Assembly (NCBI RefSeq): GCF_003672135.1
Contig: NC_039518.1
Coordinates: 3,720,001 to 3,784,000, forward strand
Length of the DNA stretch: 64,000 nucleotides
Reading direction: 5' to 3'
From: Ooceraea biroi
Lineage: Eukaryota > Arthropoda > Insecta > Hymenoptera > Formicidae
Under the pieces are notes generated by a model. It was given only the letters and a program-made list of their open reading frames with translations. It had not been told where the DNA came from and did no database searches. Each line of letters opens with the position of its first letter. Within the stretch, counting starts at the first letter, position 1. This document shows positions 22,618 to 33,676 of the stretch, in pieces. A program made the translations under genes and the position numbers.

Positions 22618-22705
22618 TGTCGAATGACGTAAAACGTCGGTATGAGACGTTATTTGTTACTATGTTACGAAATAACAAATTGACGCTTTTCCCGATTTGA
22701 AAAAT
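22618..22705 (+). pseudogene. second decayed copy of the Ulp1-domain C-terminal end
   Basis: The 88 bp here repeat, at roughly 70-80% identity, the end of the protease domain at 22430-22508 (AATGACGT..., ATGAGACGT, AAATTGACGCTT-TCCC). The peptide ends KLTLFPI, against KLTLLPT in the first copy. It may be a partial tandem duplication or the end of another inserted copy. Confidence 0.6.
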
Positions 22706-22959
22706 GTTAGTCACATAACGTCATTTCATGCATCACACGCGTGGCATTGAATTTATGTCATAGATGTATGGTAATACATTTATTGCTTGATGCGTGCGTT
22801 GTTCGCGCAAAAACTTCTTGCAAAACAAATGCGTTTACTGCCGGTATGCCTCGTATGAACAATCGGAGAGACAAAAAATATATTGGTTGCGTCTCACGAG
22901 AATGGGCGTTGGAGGGGCCCATTCTATTTCTCAAATTTTATAAGTAACCATTCGTCTAC

Positions 22960-23430
22960 AGATAGTTAACAGTCTTGTACCATTTTATAAACAACCACGT
23001 AAAATTTCGTGTAATCAAGTAAAGAAATGTCGCTAATCCAGCGCACGCGATTGGCAACGAGAAACGTAGGTGTGAATAACATAACAAACGGCGAGACGCT
23101 GAGAAATTATTGTCAAAGCATCGTGCCGCCCATGATGTAAGGATATATCCTTACATCATATATGCTGCCGCCTGCCGCTCTAAACTTATATTCGCGGTCA
23201 TCGCGCGCACGGCTAGCCGTTAGTTGACAATAATTTCTCGGCGTCTCGCCGTTATGTTATTCACGCCTACCTTATTCCTCGCTGCCAATCGTGTGCGCTG
23301 GATTAGCGAAATTTCTTTACTTGACTACTCGATATTTTACGTGATTGTTTGCAAAATGATACAGGACTTTTGTACTTTTACAAGATCTATCTGTGGGCGG
23401 AAGGTTTTTCGCCCTGTGCGGGACACCCTG
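22960..23430. mobile_element. foldback element, CAGGGTG family, left end eroded
   Basis: Diverged arms (about 22960-23125 and 23215-23395) pair, for example CAAGTAAAGAAATGTCGCTA with TAGCGAAATTTCTTTACTTG, and CGGCGAGACGCTGAGAAATT with its counterpart at 23233. The right end continues to GGGACACCCTG at 23420-23430, the same terminus as the 8479 and 39248 elements. The left terminus is missing. A small perfect palindrome (TGTAAGGATATATCCTTACA) sits at the centre. Confidence 0.65.
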
Positions 23431-23539
23431 TGTATGTGTGTGTGTCTATATACATATATACACACATTATATACATTTATTTATTATAAACATATATATT
23501 ATACACATACTTCTGAAGAAAATAAAAAAAATTTAGAAA

Positions 23540-23640
23540 CGCAGGATTCTAACCAGTGACGTCCGTCGTCCAACGCCTTACTCGCCGCGGCGCGCTGGGC
23601 TAAGCAAGCTATTTGCTGATCGTTCCTACAGACTCGATCA
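23540..23640 (-). repeat. possible tRNA-derived SINE fragment (second copy)
   Basis: Related to 15797-15908. On the minus strand it shows TTAGCCCAGCGCG (A-box-like) and GGTTAGAATCCTG (B-box-like, one base from the GGTTCGAATCC consensus core). This copy has the better box spacing. Confidence 0.35.
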
Positions 23641-24064
23641 AGCGACGCGGCAGCTTCGCGACGCCAAGTACATAAAGAACAAGATTCCGAGCGTTGAGAG
23701 CCACTGCATAGACGTCGCGCGCTACCGTATAGCTTATCCGGAATTTCGCCTCACACAAACTTTCGATTAAAATATCTCAGAAACTAAAGCCTTATGTAAA
23801 AATCTAACGGCACTTTAATAACATAATATGGATGCAAGCTTTCCATCGCGACCACTCCGAACGCGATTGGTGCAGTCTATCCTGAGATATCGTAATCGTA
23901 TGCTAGAATTGTGACGTTTCGTTTTTCTTCTCCAGTCCAGATTCTTGTTCAGACTCACGTACGTACGCTCGCACGCACACGAGCAAAGAGAGTTTGTCCG
24001 TCAAGGTGCGTTCACATAAGCACGTTATGGAGAATTCACACTGCGTCTGATACGTTGAGTATTG

Positions 24065-24660
24065 AGATATCGCGATCTGCTTGCGCTGACTATTTGACAA
24101 TCGTTTGTAGTTTCGTTTTGTGTGTAGTTGAACTGTTCAAAAGGTATTAATTAACATTTGTTTAAATAAAAAATAGCTAACTTTGCCATTTCTTAAGATA
24201 TCACAAATCCGCTTGCGTTGTCTTTTCACAATCGTTTGTAGTTGTTTTGTTTCGTTTGGAGTTGAACCGTCAAACGTTATTAACATTTTTTTAAATAAAA
24301 AATAGATAACTTTGCCATTTGTTAAGATATCGCGAATCCGCTTGCGCTGTCTTTTTCAGAATCGTTTCTAGTTATTTCGTTTGTAGTTGAACTTTCAAAA
24401 GTTATTAACATTTGTTTAAATAAAAAATAGCTAACTTTGCCATTTCTTAAGATATCGCGAATTCACTTGCGCTGTCGTTTTCAGAATCGTTTCTAGTTGT
24501 TTGGTTTATAGTTGACCTTTCAAAAGTTATTAACATTTGTTTCAATAAAAATTGCTAACTTTTGTTGAGACATCTCGGTTCAACTATAAACGAAACGAAA
24601 CAACTGCAAACGATTCTAAAGAAGACTGCGCAAGCGGATTCGGGATATCTCAAAATTTAA
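24065..24660. repeat. ~128-bp satellite, four direct units plus one inverted
   Basis: Direct units begin near 24065, 24195, 24324 and 24449, each starting with (A)AGATATCGCGAATCCGCTTG and including TTAACATTTGTTTAAATAAA. Unit lengths are about 125-130 bp. At 24567-24660 part of the unit recurs in reverse (TTCAACTATAAACGAAACG then GCGCAAGCGGATTCGGGATA). The inverted end makes the array a large imperfect foldback. Confidence 0.8.
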
Positions 24661-24679
24661 AAACTTTACAAAAAGCAAT

Positions 24680-24850
24680 GAGATCCCACTAAAAGAACCT
24701 CACAAAGGTAAAAATGTACGCCAAATACATAAAAAATCCCACCTTATACGCAAAAAAGTTTAAAAAACTATTTAGAAAAATCAAAACTAAATATGAAATC
24801 AATAGTTAACTAGCCAAGTACCTAGAAGTATTTAGAAGTACCTAAAAGTA
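24680..24850. mobile_element. partial copy of the GCCAAGTAC foldback family
   Basis: GCCAAATACATAAAAAATCC (24720) through ATATGAAATCAATAGTTAAC to TAGCCAAGTACCTAGAAG matches the left arm at 16959-17042 with divergence. The upstream stretch AATGAGATCCCACTAAAA also matches one upstream of the 25232 element (about 25162). Only one arm is present. Confidence 0.6.
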
Positions 24851-25231
24851 CTTATTTTATCTAAATATTTTAAAGTTAACAGTGCTATTTTTCATCATGG
24901 TGAAAATGTTAACAATGGACATTACACGAACATGTTGCGCGCTAAGGGTACAAAATGGATTTCCGTAAATGATTTAAAAGTTGAGACATGTCAGTGGCCT
25001 CAAAATGCTAAGGGTGCATACATATTTTTTTAGAAAAATAATAATCTATTAATAACTGTCAATCTGTTAATAATTAATAATAAAAATAATCTCTAAATAA
25101 TAATTTATTTTTTGAATATTGAAATTCTATCCTATCACAATTTAAAAAATGTACAAAAAGGAGTGAGATCCCTACAAAAACCTTTTTTAAAAAAGAAAAA
25201 ATATTTACGCCAAGTACATAAAACGTATCGA

Positions 25232-26145
25232 ACTTTCTAAAAACGGTGTAATTATAAAAAACAACCTTTCTAAAAAAGTGTATTATAAAAATTTATTTCT
25301 TCAAACATATATATGAAATCAATCAATGCAATTAGCCAAGTATATCATTATTTATTGAAAAGTGAATTGTTCGCAAATGGATATGAAATCAATGCAATTT
25401 ATTTAGTATTTGTTTAAAAATGGATGTTGTCAGTGCAATATCCAAAAATGATATACAAGATGCATTCACAATTAATCCAAAAAGTATATGAAACAAGTTG
25501 TATACATTCAAAAGTATATGCAACACAACCTTAACGCATCCATTGTCTCTTCACGCAAATTCTAAGTCACATAAAACGGGCTTAAACTGACTCAAATGAT
25601 CAACGGAATCATAGTGAAGCAAAAAACTTGGCGTGCCCGGATCGCATTGGTCATGTCTTTCAAAATTCTTATAAACTTGAGTAACAGTATCTTGATTTGT
25701 ACTGTATTTTGTATGGTGAGCTATTGCATCGTAATACAACCCGGGCACGCCAAGTTTTTTGCTTCACTATGATTCCGTTGATCATTTGAGTCAGTTTAAG
25801 CCCGTTTTATGTGACTTAGAATTTGCGTGAAGAGACAATGGATGCGTTAAGCTTGTGTTGCATGTACTTTTGAATGTATACAACTTGTTTCATATACTTT
25901 TTGGATTAATTGTGAATGCATCTTGTATATCATTTTTGGATATTGCACTGACAACATCCATTTTTAAACAAATACTAAATAAATTGCATTGATTTCATAT
26001 CCATTTGTGAAGAATTCACTTTTCAATAAATAATGATATACTTGGCTAATTTCATTGATTTCATATATATGTTTGAAGAAATAAATTTTTATAATACACT
26101 TTTTTAGAAAGGTTGTTTTTTATAATTACACTGTTTTTAGAAAGT
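25232..26145. mobile_element. large foldback, GCCAAGTAC family with conserved loop (copy 3)
   Basis: Arms 25232-25640 and 25741-26145 are about 400 bp and nearly identical. The inner boundary is CTTGGCGTGCCCGG against CCGGGCACGCCAAG. The 100-bp loop matches the loop of copy 1 on the opposite strand (CAAATCAAGATACTGTTACT and ATGACCAATGCGATCCGGGC). On the minus strand the loop can be read as a short peptide with RHDQCDPGTPS, and copy 1 gives IHDHCDPGTPS, so the loop may derive from a coding sequence. No longer gene is visible. Confidence 0.8.
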
Positions 26146-27831
26146 ATACTACGTATACTACGATTATACGACTCGAAATATATTTATGTAATAGTAAACT
26201 TCAAATCTTATAACTCATAAGCTATTGCGCAGTACTTTGTCTTTGATGATATGAAATTGTACGAGTCTCACATATCAACCAGAAAAAAATCGCAATAAGG
26301 ACTTTGTACTTTTTTAATTGCGGAGTGCTATTAGCTAACGGAATCTGGTATCAAACAAGAAACTTTGTATCAAGATATACATATATTTGGAAAATAGATT
26401 CTTTTACTTTGTGTGTTGGAACTTAGAACAGTATCTTAGAGGACTTATATACGCATTAGTGGCAACAAAAACGCAAGAAAATAATGTATATGTAATGGAA
26501 GTTGGGGAATTATGGATGTTGGGGAATAACATGTACATAGATTGTAATTGTTACAATTAAAATATATATTTATATATTTTGTATACAAAATTGTACACAG
26601 AGACAGGTTTAAATCAGGATATACATACATATAATAATCATACAAAGAATAAATATATAATCATACAAAGAATTTCACGTACAGACCTTTGACACAAATA
26701 AAATGAACATTTGTATGAACATAAATTAAGGAAAGTGATTCGACCTTTATATTGCTTCCATTGTGAATATTGATGGTATTGTACAGAAAGCAGTATAATT
26801 GACAAATAAACATACAGAACAATAAATATTTAAGTACCGTTCTTGCAAAAACGTATGCATTCATTCTTTCATGCATTTTTATTTTCGAAAAAGGTAAGCT
26901 TTATAATGGAAGCAATATAAAGGTTGAAACAACGACGACAATTACACCAGCAATTCGACGACGATACAACGAGCGAGAGAAAACATGACGGTGTCGACGT
27001 CGGCGCGGAGGAACGTGGTCACGGAGGTCTATCCGCCGACAACACGACGAACAGAGAAAACGGCAACGGCGAGGCAAACGACGCACCAAAAAAGAAAAAA
27101 AAGAGGTCGATTCAGACACATCCGTGCCGAATCCATGACGTAAATCTGTATTTAGCTGTCGTATCCGATGCTGATACGAATACTGGGAAAGCAGATGTGT
27201 GATTGCTGTCATATAACAATAAGAAGATATTGTCACCAGTGCACCGACGTGTACGAATACGTCATGAATGCGGCACGGATCCGTGTGAATCGACCCTTAC
27301 ATAGCAAAACTTTGTATGATCAACACGCTACGTCGCCGCGGAGGTAGCACACGCTCGGATTTCTTGTATTATAGATACCTTTCTGTCAAGGGCGCGACGT
27401 ATTCCACCGAAGACGCGGGCACGTACCTCCATACCGAAGGCGCTGACTCCACAGCGATGTATTGTACGGATGGTGCAGGCTCCGCGGCGACGTAGCGGAC
27501 GGATGGTGGAGGGTCTGCAGCGACGTAGCGGACGGACGTCCTCTGCCGCTCGTCGTGCCGACGTCGACAGCATGTCCTCTGCCGCTCGTTCTACCGTCGG
27601 CGCCGCTTCAACAGTCCTGCTCACTCGTATTGGCGTTACTCCGGCCGTCCGCCGCGCATAGCTATCGTTTTTTGCTGAAAACATATAATAAATAGGTTAT
27701 AGTAATATGTAATTGGAATTGAGAAATAAATACGTATAATAAGATAAAGAGAATAATGCTAGTATTTACATCTAACCATGATGAACGAAGCACGTTTTCT
27801 CGATCCGATCGATCCGAATGCCACAGCCACA
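26146..27831. other. intergenic; GC-rich right part with inverted repeat
   Basis: No gene was recognised. A diverged inverted repeat pairs GTCGATTCAGACACATCCGT (27107) with the stretch ending near 27295. At 27480-27545 a ~29-bp unit with CGACGTAGCGGACGGA occurs twice. Open frames at 26924-27202 and 27328-27684 lie in this GC-rich stretch, are Arg/Asp- or Arg/Ala-biased and match nothing I know. Confidence 0.45.
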
Positions 27832-27839
27832 CTGCCGTC
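27832..27839. repeat. left 8-bp target site duplication of hAT
   Basis: CTGCCGTC immediately before the left TIR is identical to 31160-31167 after the right TIR. Eight bases is the hAT target duplication length. Confidence 0.95.
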
Positions 27840-30800
27840 CAGTGTTGTCAGCCGGGACGCGGTTTTCGGTCATGCGCAGTGGAAGATACGTCAATGACGT
27901 ATCTAAAGGAGTAAAAAAGATATGTGGAAGTCGCCCGTGCTAAATATTCTAAAATATTTAAATGTATGAAACATATGATATATATATATATGATATAAAG
28001 AATATAATAATATAAATGAAATATAAATAAATAAATAAAAAATAAATAAATAAATATATGTATACACATGAGTACACATGTTCATCTACATACATAAAAT
28101 TTTATATATTTGATATGTGAACAAATAGCAAAAAGGTTGAAGGAGGTAGGAAAGCAAAATGATTGGTAAAATAAAATAGATCTTTTTTAAATAACAAAAC
28201 AGATGTTCTATTTGGCAGAAAAATCATGGAATACCAACATTCGTTGCGTGGGTAAGGAAAACTGCCAAAACCCTTACCAGTATTCGTCTGAAAATAAAAA
28301 TTACATATGTATTACATATATACTTATATATATATAAAACGCATTAACATTACTAAATAAATAAATACTTTAAATTATATAAATATTAAATACAAAACTT
28401 AAATTACTTAATTATAATATTTTATATATATATATATGTTAATGTTATATATTATTTATAATATAATATAATAAACGCTTACACTAATAAACTAAAACTA
28501 AAACTAAAAATAACATTTGCAAATAATATAAATTAAACTTGCACATATTGCATTACAATTGCACATATTTCTTAAATACATTTTCTTTGGTAAAAAACTT
28601 AAATTAATATTACACTACAATACGTACAATTATCACAATATAATCACAATTATTATTATTATTATAAAAACTTAAATTAATATCACGTACACTACAATAT
28701 AAGTATCACAATATAATCACAATTGTAATTATTGCACATTTAAAATAAGAAATATATGATGCTTTCTGCAAAATAAATTATATTAGTAATAATACAGATT
28801 ACAATAGAGAAGAAACGAATGAATAGAGAAGACGAAATAACTGGAATAGCTGGAAGACTAGATGCGTTTTTACGAAATAATAAAAAATAAATTCAATAAT
28901 TTCGAATATAGCAAATAATAAGTAAACAAAATATAAAATAAATAATATATTAAGAACTATGAGATGTGCTTTGCTCTTCATATAAATTTTGCGGTTCGTG
29001 CAGTTCGAAATGCCTTGACTCTACTTTAAAGTTAATGCAATTAATACATTTATTTTGAAAACTCGATCTTGCAATACAAATCGCAGATAGGTTATCATTA
29101 GATAATCTATTTCTCTTTTTACATTTTACATCCGTAACTATCGAAAAAATTCTCTCGGATTCGGCATTAGAATGTGGAAAAGAAAGAACTATTTGAACGA
29201 ACGACTCTAAATGTTTTAATTGTTTTTCACCAGCGAAATTTTTATATTCAACAATATTTTTCCACATTTCATCAATTTCTAAAGAAGCTAACTGCTTTTT
29301 TTGTTCATTATTATAAAGAGATGGCAGAATCCTCCATTCAAAAGCTAACTGTGTTATGTCTTTATAATTTAATCACGTGGCAATATAAGTTAAATCTTTA
29401 ATTCGTATTCTGCCTTCATTAAAAAGAGCAATTTTGGAATCTAAAAAAGCTAATTGTTCAAAAAACAGATCATTATATGGTAAACGATGTAACATTTCGC
29501 GAACTGCCGTTTTATAAAATTCTAAACACGTTAATCTAATATCATACATGGATTATTCTACAGATAGCGTTTGCAAAAGACATTCACATTCGGGTCCGAC
29601 ATATATATTATCTAAAGGTTGAATATTTTCCTCATTATTAAGATCTAAATTAGAAATATTTTTCAGAGCATTATAAGTTATAAAATTTTGTGCAAATTGA
29701 TAAATTAATTCCTGGCTGCTTTCAAATAATTTATGAATTAAAATAGTACGCGATTGAAATAATGCATTAAAACTATTTAAAAAATTCAAAGAATATTTTA
29801 AGAACAATAGATATGCTTTAATAGAATCGCTATTTAAATATTCTAAAATCATTTCGGCATTTTTTGATTTATTTTCCGCGGTTTCTAGAATAAAATATTG
29901 TTTCAAAACTTCCCAATTTTCGAGAAGTCGAACAACACATTTATGCAAACACAGCCATCTAGTATTAGACAATTTAAAAATTTTATGATTTTCAACGTTA
30001 AAAAAATTTTGAAATTCCCTTAAAATCGCACATCTCTTAGCACTGCCTGAAATATATGTAGCTACTCCTCTAATTAATTGTTCGCAAGAAGGAGGTAATC
30101 TATCACAAGCTTTACTGGCTATTAGCGCGGAGGAATGGCAAATACAATTTAAAACAACTAATTCTGGTACCTCCTGTTTTAAATAAAACATAAAAGAATT
30201 GTTGCATCCTACCATGACTGATGCATTATCAGATGCCATTCCAATGATATTTTTAATAGGAATATTTTGTTTATGCAACACATTTTTAAATTGCTCAAAA
30301 ATTTTTATCGCGGAACAATCTGTACTATCTAAAGAGAGTAATTCTAATAACTGAGTTTTAATTCTTTTGTCTGAAGGACAAACGTATCGAACAAGGATGC
30401 ACATAAATTTGTTATCAGTAATGTCCGTACTTTCATCAATTAGAATTGAGAATTTGCGATTTTTCAAAATTTCGATTAATTCCTCAGTTTCGCGTTTTGC
30501 TATAACGTTTCTTACAATGCTTGCACATTTATTTCGGGACAGTGAAAGATCTTTTACAATGTCAGGGTCTATACAAATATCTTTCATTAACGGTATTAAA
30601 TGGTCCGCGGTACGAAAAGCTACATTATGTTCTGCAAAAAAAGCTGCTAACTTAATTTCCGCGCGTTTTACTTTATCTCGATGTGATAAGTCATTATTAT
30701 TACTATCATTTTCACAATTTCGCGAATCTATTTTTTCGATATGTTTAACCGTCTGTGAATGTCGAATTAAATCTGATTTACAGCATCTCATAGTTTTATT

Positions 30801-31159
30801 GCACAAAATACAAATTGCTAAATCTTCTTCAACAGGATGAGGAGCCAACCATCCTTTAAAATTATTATCATCTAACCACGATTTCTGAAAAGACCTACGT
30901 TTTTTTACTGCTCCTTTTCCGACGTTACGATTAATATTTTCCATTATTACAAATAGTATTATTTATAATAATATACTTACCTTTTCTATTTCTTCTTTCT
31001 TTCTTCTTTTCTTTCTTCTTTCTTCTTACTCCATTCGCGCTACACACTAAGCGCGCCAAAACTAGGGGCCGCACCCGTAACATGCCGCATGATACGATGT
31101 TGGTTAACGGTCATTTCCACTGCGCATGACCGAAAACCGCGTCCCAGCTGACAACACTG
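27840..31159 (-). mobile_element. complete hAT transposon, 3320 bp
   Basis: The left end reads CAGTGTTGTCAGCCGGGACG (27840) and the right end is its complement (31159), differing at one position in the first 45 bases. Both are flanked by CTGCCGTC. The only gene is the minus-strand transposase at 30944-28950. The 3' side (27890-28945) is very AT-rich with no coding; a short TTCTTTCTTC tract precedes the gene at about 30985-31028. Intact TIRs, a perfect target duplication and a gene with only two stops point to a recent insertion. Confidence 0.95.
28950..30944 (-). pseudogene. hAT transposase with two in-frame stops
   Basis: One frame runs 665 codons from ATG at 30944 to the stop at 28950, interrupted only by TAA at 29553-29555 and TGA at 29373-29375. 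The N-terminus has a TTF/BED-type zinc finger (SWLDDNNFKGWL, CILCNKTM, HSQTVKH). The hAT catalytic core follows: ILIDESTDIT with the first Asp, then GMASDNASVMVG with the second, then LVVLNCICHSSALI and the NTRWLCLHKCV box. The C-terminal dimerisation region (ELxFPHSNAESERIFS type: VLSFPHSNAESERIF) is intact near 29180. It resembles the DESTD group of hAT transposases. The stops may be real mutations or sequencing errors; the TGA fits CGA to TGA. No intron is needed. Confidence 0.92.
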
Positions 31160-31167
31160 CTGCCGTC
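31160..31167. repeat. right 8-bp target site duplication of hAT
   Basis: CTGCCGTC, identical to 27832-27839. Confidence 0.95.
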
Positions 31168-31178
31168 GTGGTCGCACT

Positions 31179-31312
31179 GGTGCCAATTTGAGGCCGCGCA
31201 ACGTACGCACACATGGCAGCAGCCGTGTACGTGTGCTCGGCGCTCGGTGCGCCGCCGCACACGTACCCGGCTGCTGCCATGTGTGCGTACGTTGCGCGGC
31301 CTCAAATTGGTA
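31179..31312. repeat. GC-rich foldback, about 50-bp arms
   Basis: CAATTTGAGGCCGCGCAACG through ACACATGGCAGCAGCCG is mirrored by CGGCTGCTGCCATGTGT through to CCTCAAATTGG at about 31307. The loop is CTCGGCGCTCGGTGCGCCG. No coding. Confidence 0.8.
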
Positions 31313-31352
31313 CCGCTGCCGGTGGTCGTGCCGTCTCGCTGTCGCATGCGAG

Positions 31353-31560
31353 GCGAGCTCGACTACGCAACAAAGTACAATCGCGTAACAGTTGCCATAT
31401 CCCGGCCGAGGTAACATAAAAAGGATAAATATTCGCGTCGTGCACCCAATCTTCGTATCGGATCTGTGTGTGCGACGCGAATATTTATCCTTTTTATGTT
31501 ACCTCGGCCTGGATATGGCAACTGTTACGCGATCGTACTTTGTTGCGTAGCCGAGCTCGC
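31353..31560. repeat. foldback of about 88-bp arms
   Basis: The left arm 31353-31441 (GCGAGCTCGACTACGCAACA to AAATATTCGCGTCG) is mirrored at 31473-31560. The 31-bp loop is GTGCACCCAATCTTCGTATC and flanking bases. Arms differ by a few bases. Confidence 0.85.
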
Positions 31561-31734
31561 CCAGTGATGGTAGATTCGGGCCGCGGCCAGCACGGAATAG
31601 GAGTGGAGAGGGAATGTCACGTGACGCTGCGTGACGCACACATGTATCGTCTCGTATCCGTGAGCACTCGGGATCTCGGGCAGCTTCGGCTCGTTGAGGC
31701 TCGCTCGCGACCAACGCTTGTCTCGCGGCTCGCT

Positions 31735-31764
31735 GATCAGCTGATGTGCCGTACATACAATATT

Positions 31765-31832
<68 letters not shown>

Positions 31833-32306
31833 TATATAAAGAAATAATAAAGTAATAAAATAATAAATTATATATTATTACAATACTTACACATACCCAC
31901 ACATTTGACTTTTTGTTCAGTATATAACACGTAATGTAAAAGTATAAGGAAATTTTTTAAAGTATCCTCCGGAATACTTAGAAATTATTAATATATATGT
32001 CCGCCCGGGAAACATATATATCGATCATATAAAACTGTACATAATTATATAGAACATATAAAATTATGTATCAATGTTTCTATATAATTACGTGTAGTTT
32101 TATATGATCGATATATATGTTTACCGGGCGGACATATATATTAATAATTTCTAAGTATTCCGGAGGATACTTTAAAAAATTTCCTTATACTTTTACATTA
32201 CGTGTTATATACTGAACAAAAAGTCAACTGTGTGGGTATGTGTAAGTATTGTAATAATATATAATTTATTATTTTATTACTTTATTATTTCTTTATATAA
32301 CTCTCT

Positions 32307-32341
<35 letters not shown>

Positions 32342-32366
32342 AATATTGTACGGCACATCAGCTGAT
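31735..32366. repeat. 630-bp palindrome with unequal CA/TG runs in the arms
   Basis: ATCAGCTGATGTGCCGTAC at the left end is mirrored by GTACGGCACATCAGCTGAT at the right end. Between them, each arm carries a dinucleotide run: (CA)n of about 31 units at 31766-31827, but (TG)n of only about 16 units at 32309-32341, with CTCTCTCT next to it. The inner arms (31830-32040 and 32065-32305) are nearly identical. The differing repeat lengths show independent slippage in the two arms, so the palindrome existed long enough to diverge, or the runs were poorly resolved. Confidence 0.85.
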
Positions 32367-32433
32367 ATATGATATATCTAAATACAAATATATAATTACA
32401 TTATGTTACACGATCTATATATATAGATCTTGG

Positions 32434-32640
32434 TCACACTGAGAGAATATCTAGTCTAACAGATACGTAAATCTTCCATTCTAACTTCACTTGTATATGT
32501 TTCTTGGCAATTTGCTATAGAAATAACAGTAATCGAATATTTACGGAACAATAGCGGTAAATTACCAAAAAGCTTATAAAAGTGAAGCTAGAATGGAAGA
32601 ATTACACCACCTGTTTCACAGATAATCTCTCTCAGTGTGA
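32434..32640. mobile_element. 207-bp MITE with TCACACTGAGAG ends
   Basis: TCACACTGAGAGAATATCT at the left pairs with AGATAATCTCTCTCAGTGTGA at the right. Further in, TCTTCCATTCTAACTTCACT pairs with AGTGAAGCTAGAATGGAAGA. The middle is unique. No coding. Confidence 0.75.
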
Positions 32641-33120
32641 CAAAGTTGCGATTAATAAAAATCCGACATTTCATATTACACGACGTAATGCATATAAAAC
32701 AATTTCCTACACAAATTATCATATCTTAAAGTAGTAGCAACTGTGACATACGTATAGAGATATATCTGACATGCTGACATACGTTTAATCGAAAATTTTA
32801 ACTTTTTCGATTTTAATGTGTACATTATAGTGAACTTCCACACCACCTTTGAGGTGCCACTAATGGTGCGTTAGGTTTTTGACGTGAATACGTCTTTTTT
32901 AAGTGGAAACCTTCGCCTGGAGCCCTATTATACCACATTTTACTATTTTGTCACATTAAATGATTTTGTGCACAGACAAGACATCTTTCGATTTTCAGTG
33001 TGATGTCAATCTTTCGCAAACATGATACCTTAGCACACTTTTCGATTTGAAAGAAAAACATAAATAAATGAGAAAAAGATTAATAGTTTTATGTTTATTT
33101 TATTTTATTAGTATACATAA
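32641..33120. other. AT-rich intergenic sequence
   Basis: No gene was recognised. It lies 3' of the candidate poly-Q/RGG gene on the minus strand. Confidence 0.5.
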
Positions 33121-33640
33121 TTAATAAAATTTGTAATGTTTTATTACATATCCACGGCCGCGACCACGGCCGCGACCACGCGATCCCTCTTGCGCGCTGC
33201 TCCCGCCTCGTTGGTAGCGGTACCACCTAGCGCGGGAGCGGCCGCCTCCTCTTCTTAAAACTGTAATAAATTAATAAAATTATTTTATTAAAATATAAAG
33301 TAATAATCACGTTAATGAATACTGTAATGAAGGGAAATGAAAGAAATTAAGAAAGAATATAATAGTTCTTCTCATTACCTCAGCGTTGTTGCTGCTGCTG
33401 TTGCGGCTGCTGCTGCTGCTGCTGTTGCGTCTGCTGCTGTTGCCGCTGTTGCTCCTGCTGCTGCGTTTGCGACTGTTGCTGCTGTTGTTGTTGCAGGTGC
33501 TGCTGCAAAAGTCGCAGCACTTGCAGCAGTAGCTGCTTCGTGCTTGGTGTAGCAGCAGCAGCAGTAAGAGCAGACTCCTCGTCTGACAGGAGCATTTCTT
33601 CGTCACTGACTAAAAAAATATTTTATTTTATATTAATACA

Positions 33641-33676
<36 letters not shown>

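Noticed and set aside
26924..27684. GC-rich open frames as a host gene
   Set aside because: Biased composition, frames open on both strands, no domain and no convincing splice sites.
30367..30840. 157-codon plus-strand frame
   Set aside because: It is the antisense shadow of the hAT transposase, whose motifs are clear on the minus strand.
31499..31902. Open frames with Val-Cys or Thr-His repeats
   Set aside because: They are translations of the (CA)n/(TG)n microsatellite.
33337..33606. Ala/Val-rich plus-strand and Ser/Asn-rich minus-strand frames
   Set aside because: They are other frames of the same triplet-repeat exon; only the Gln frame joins the upstream exon in phase.
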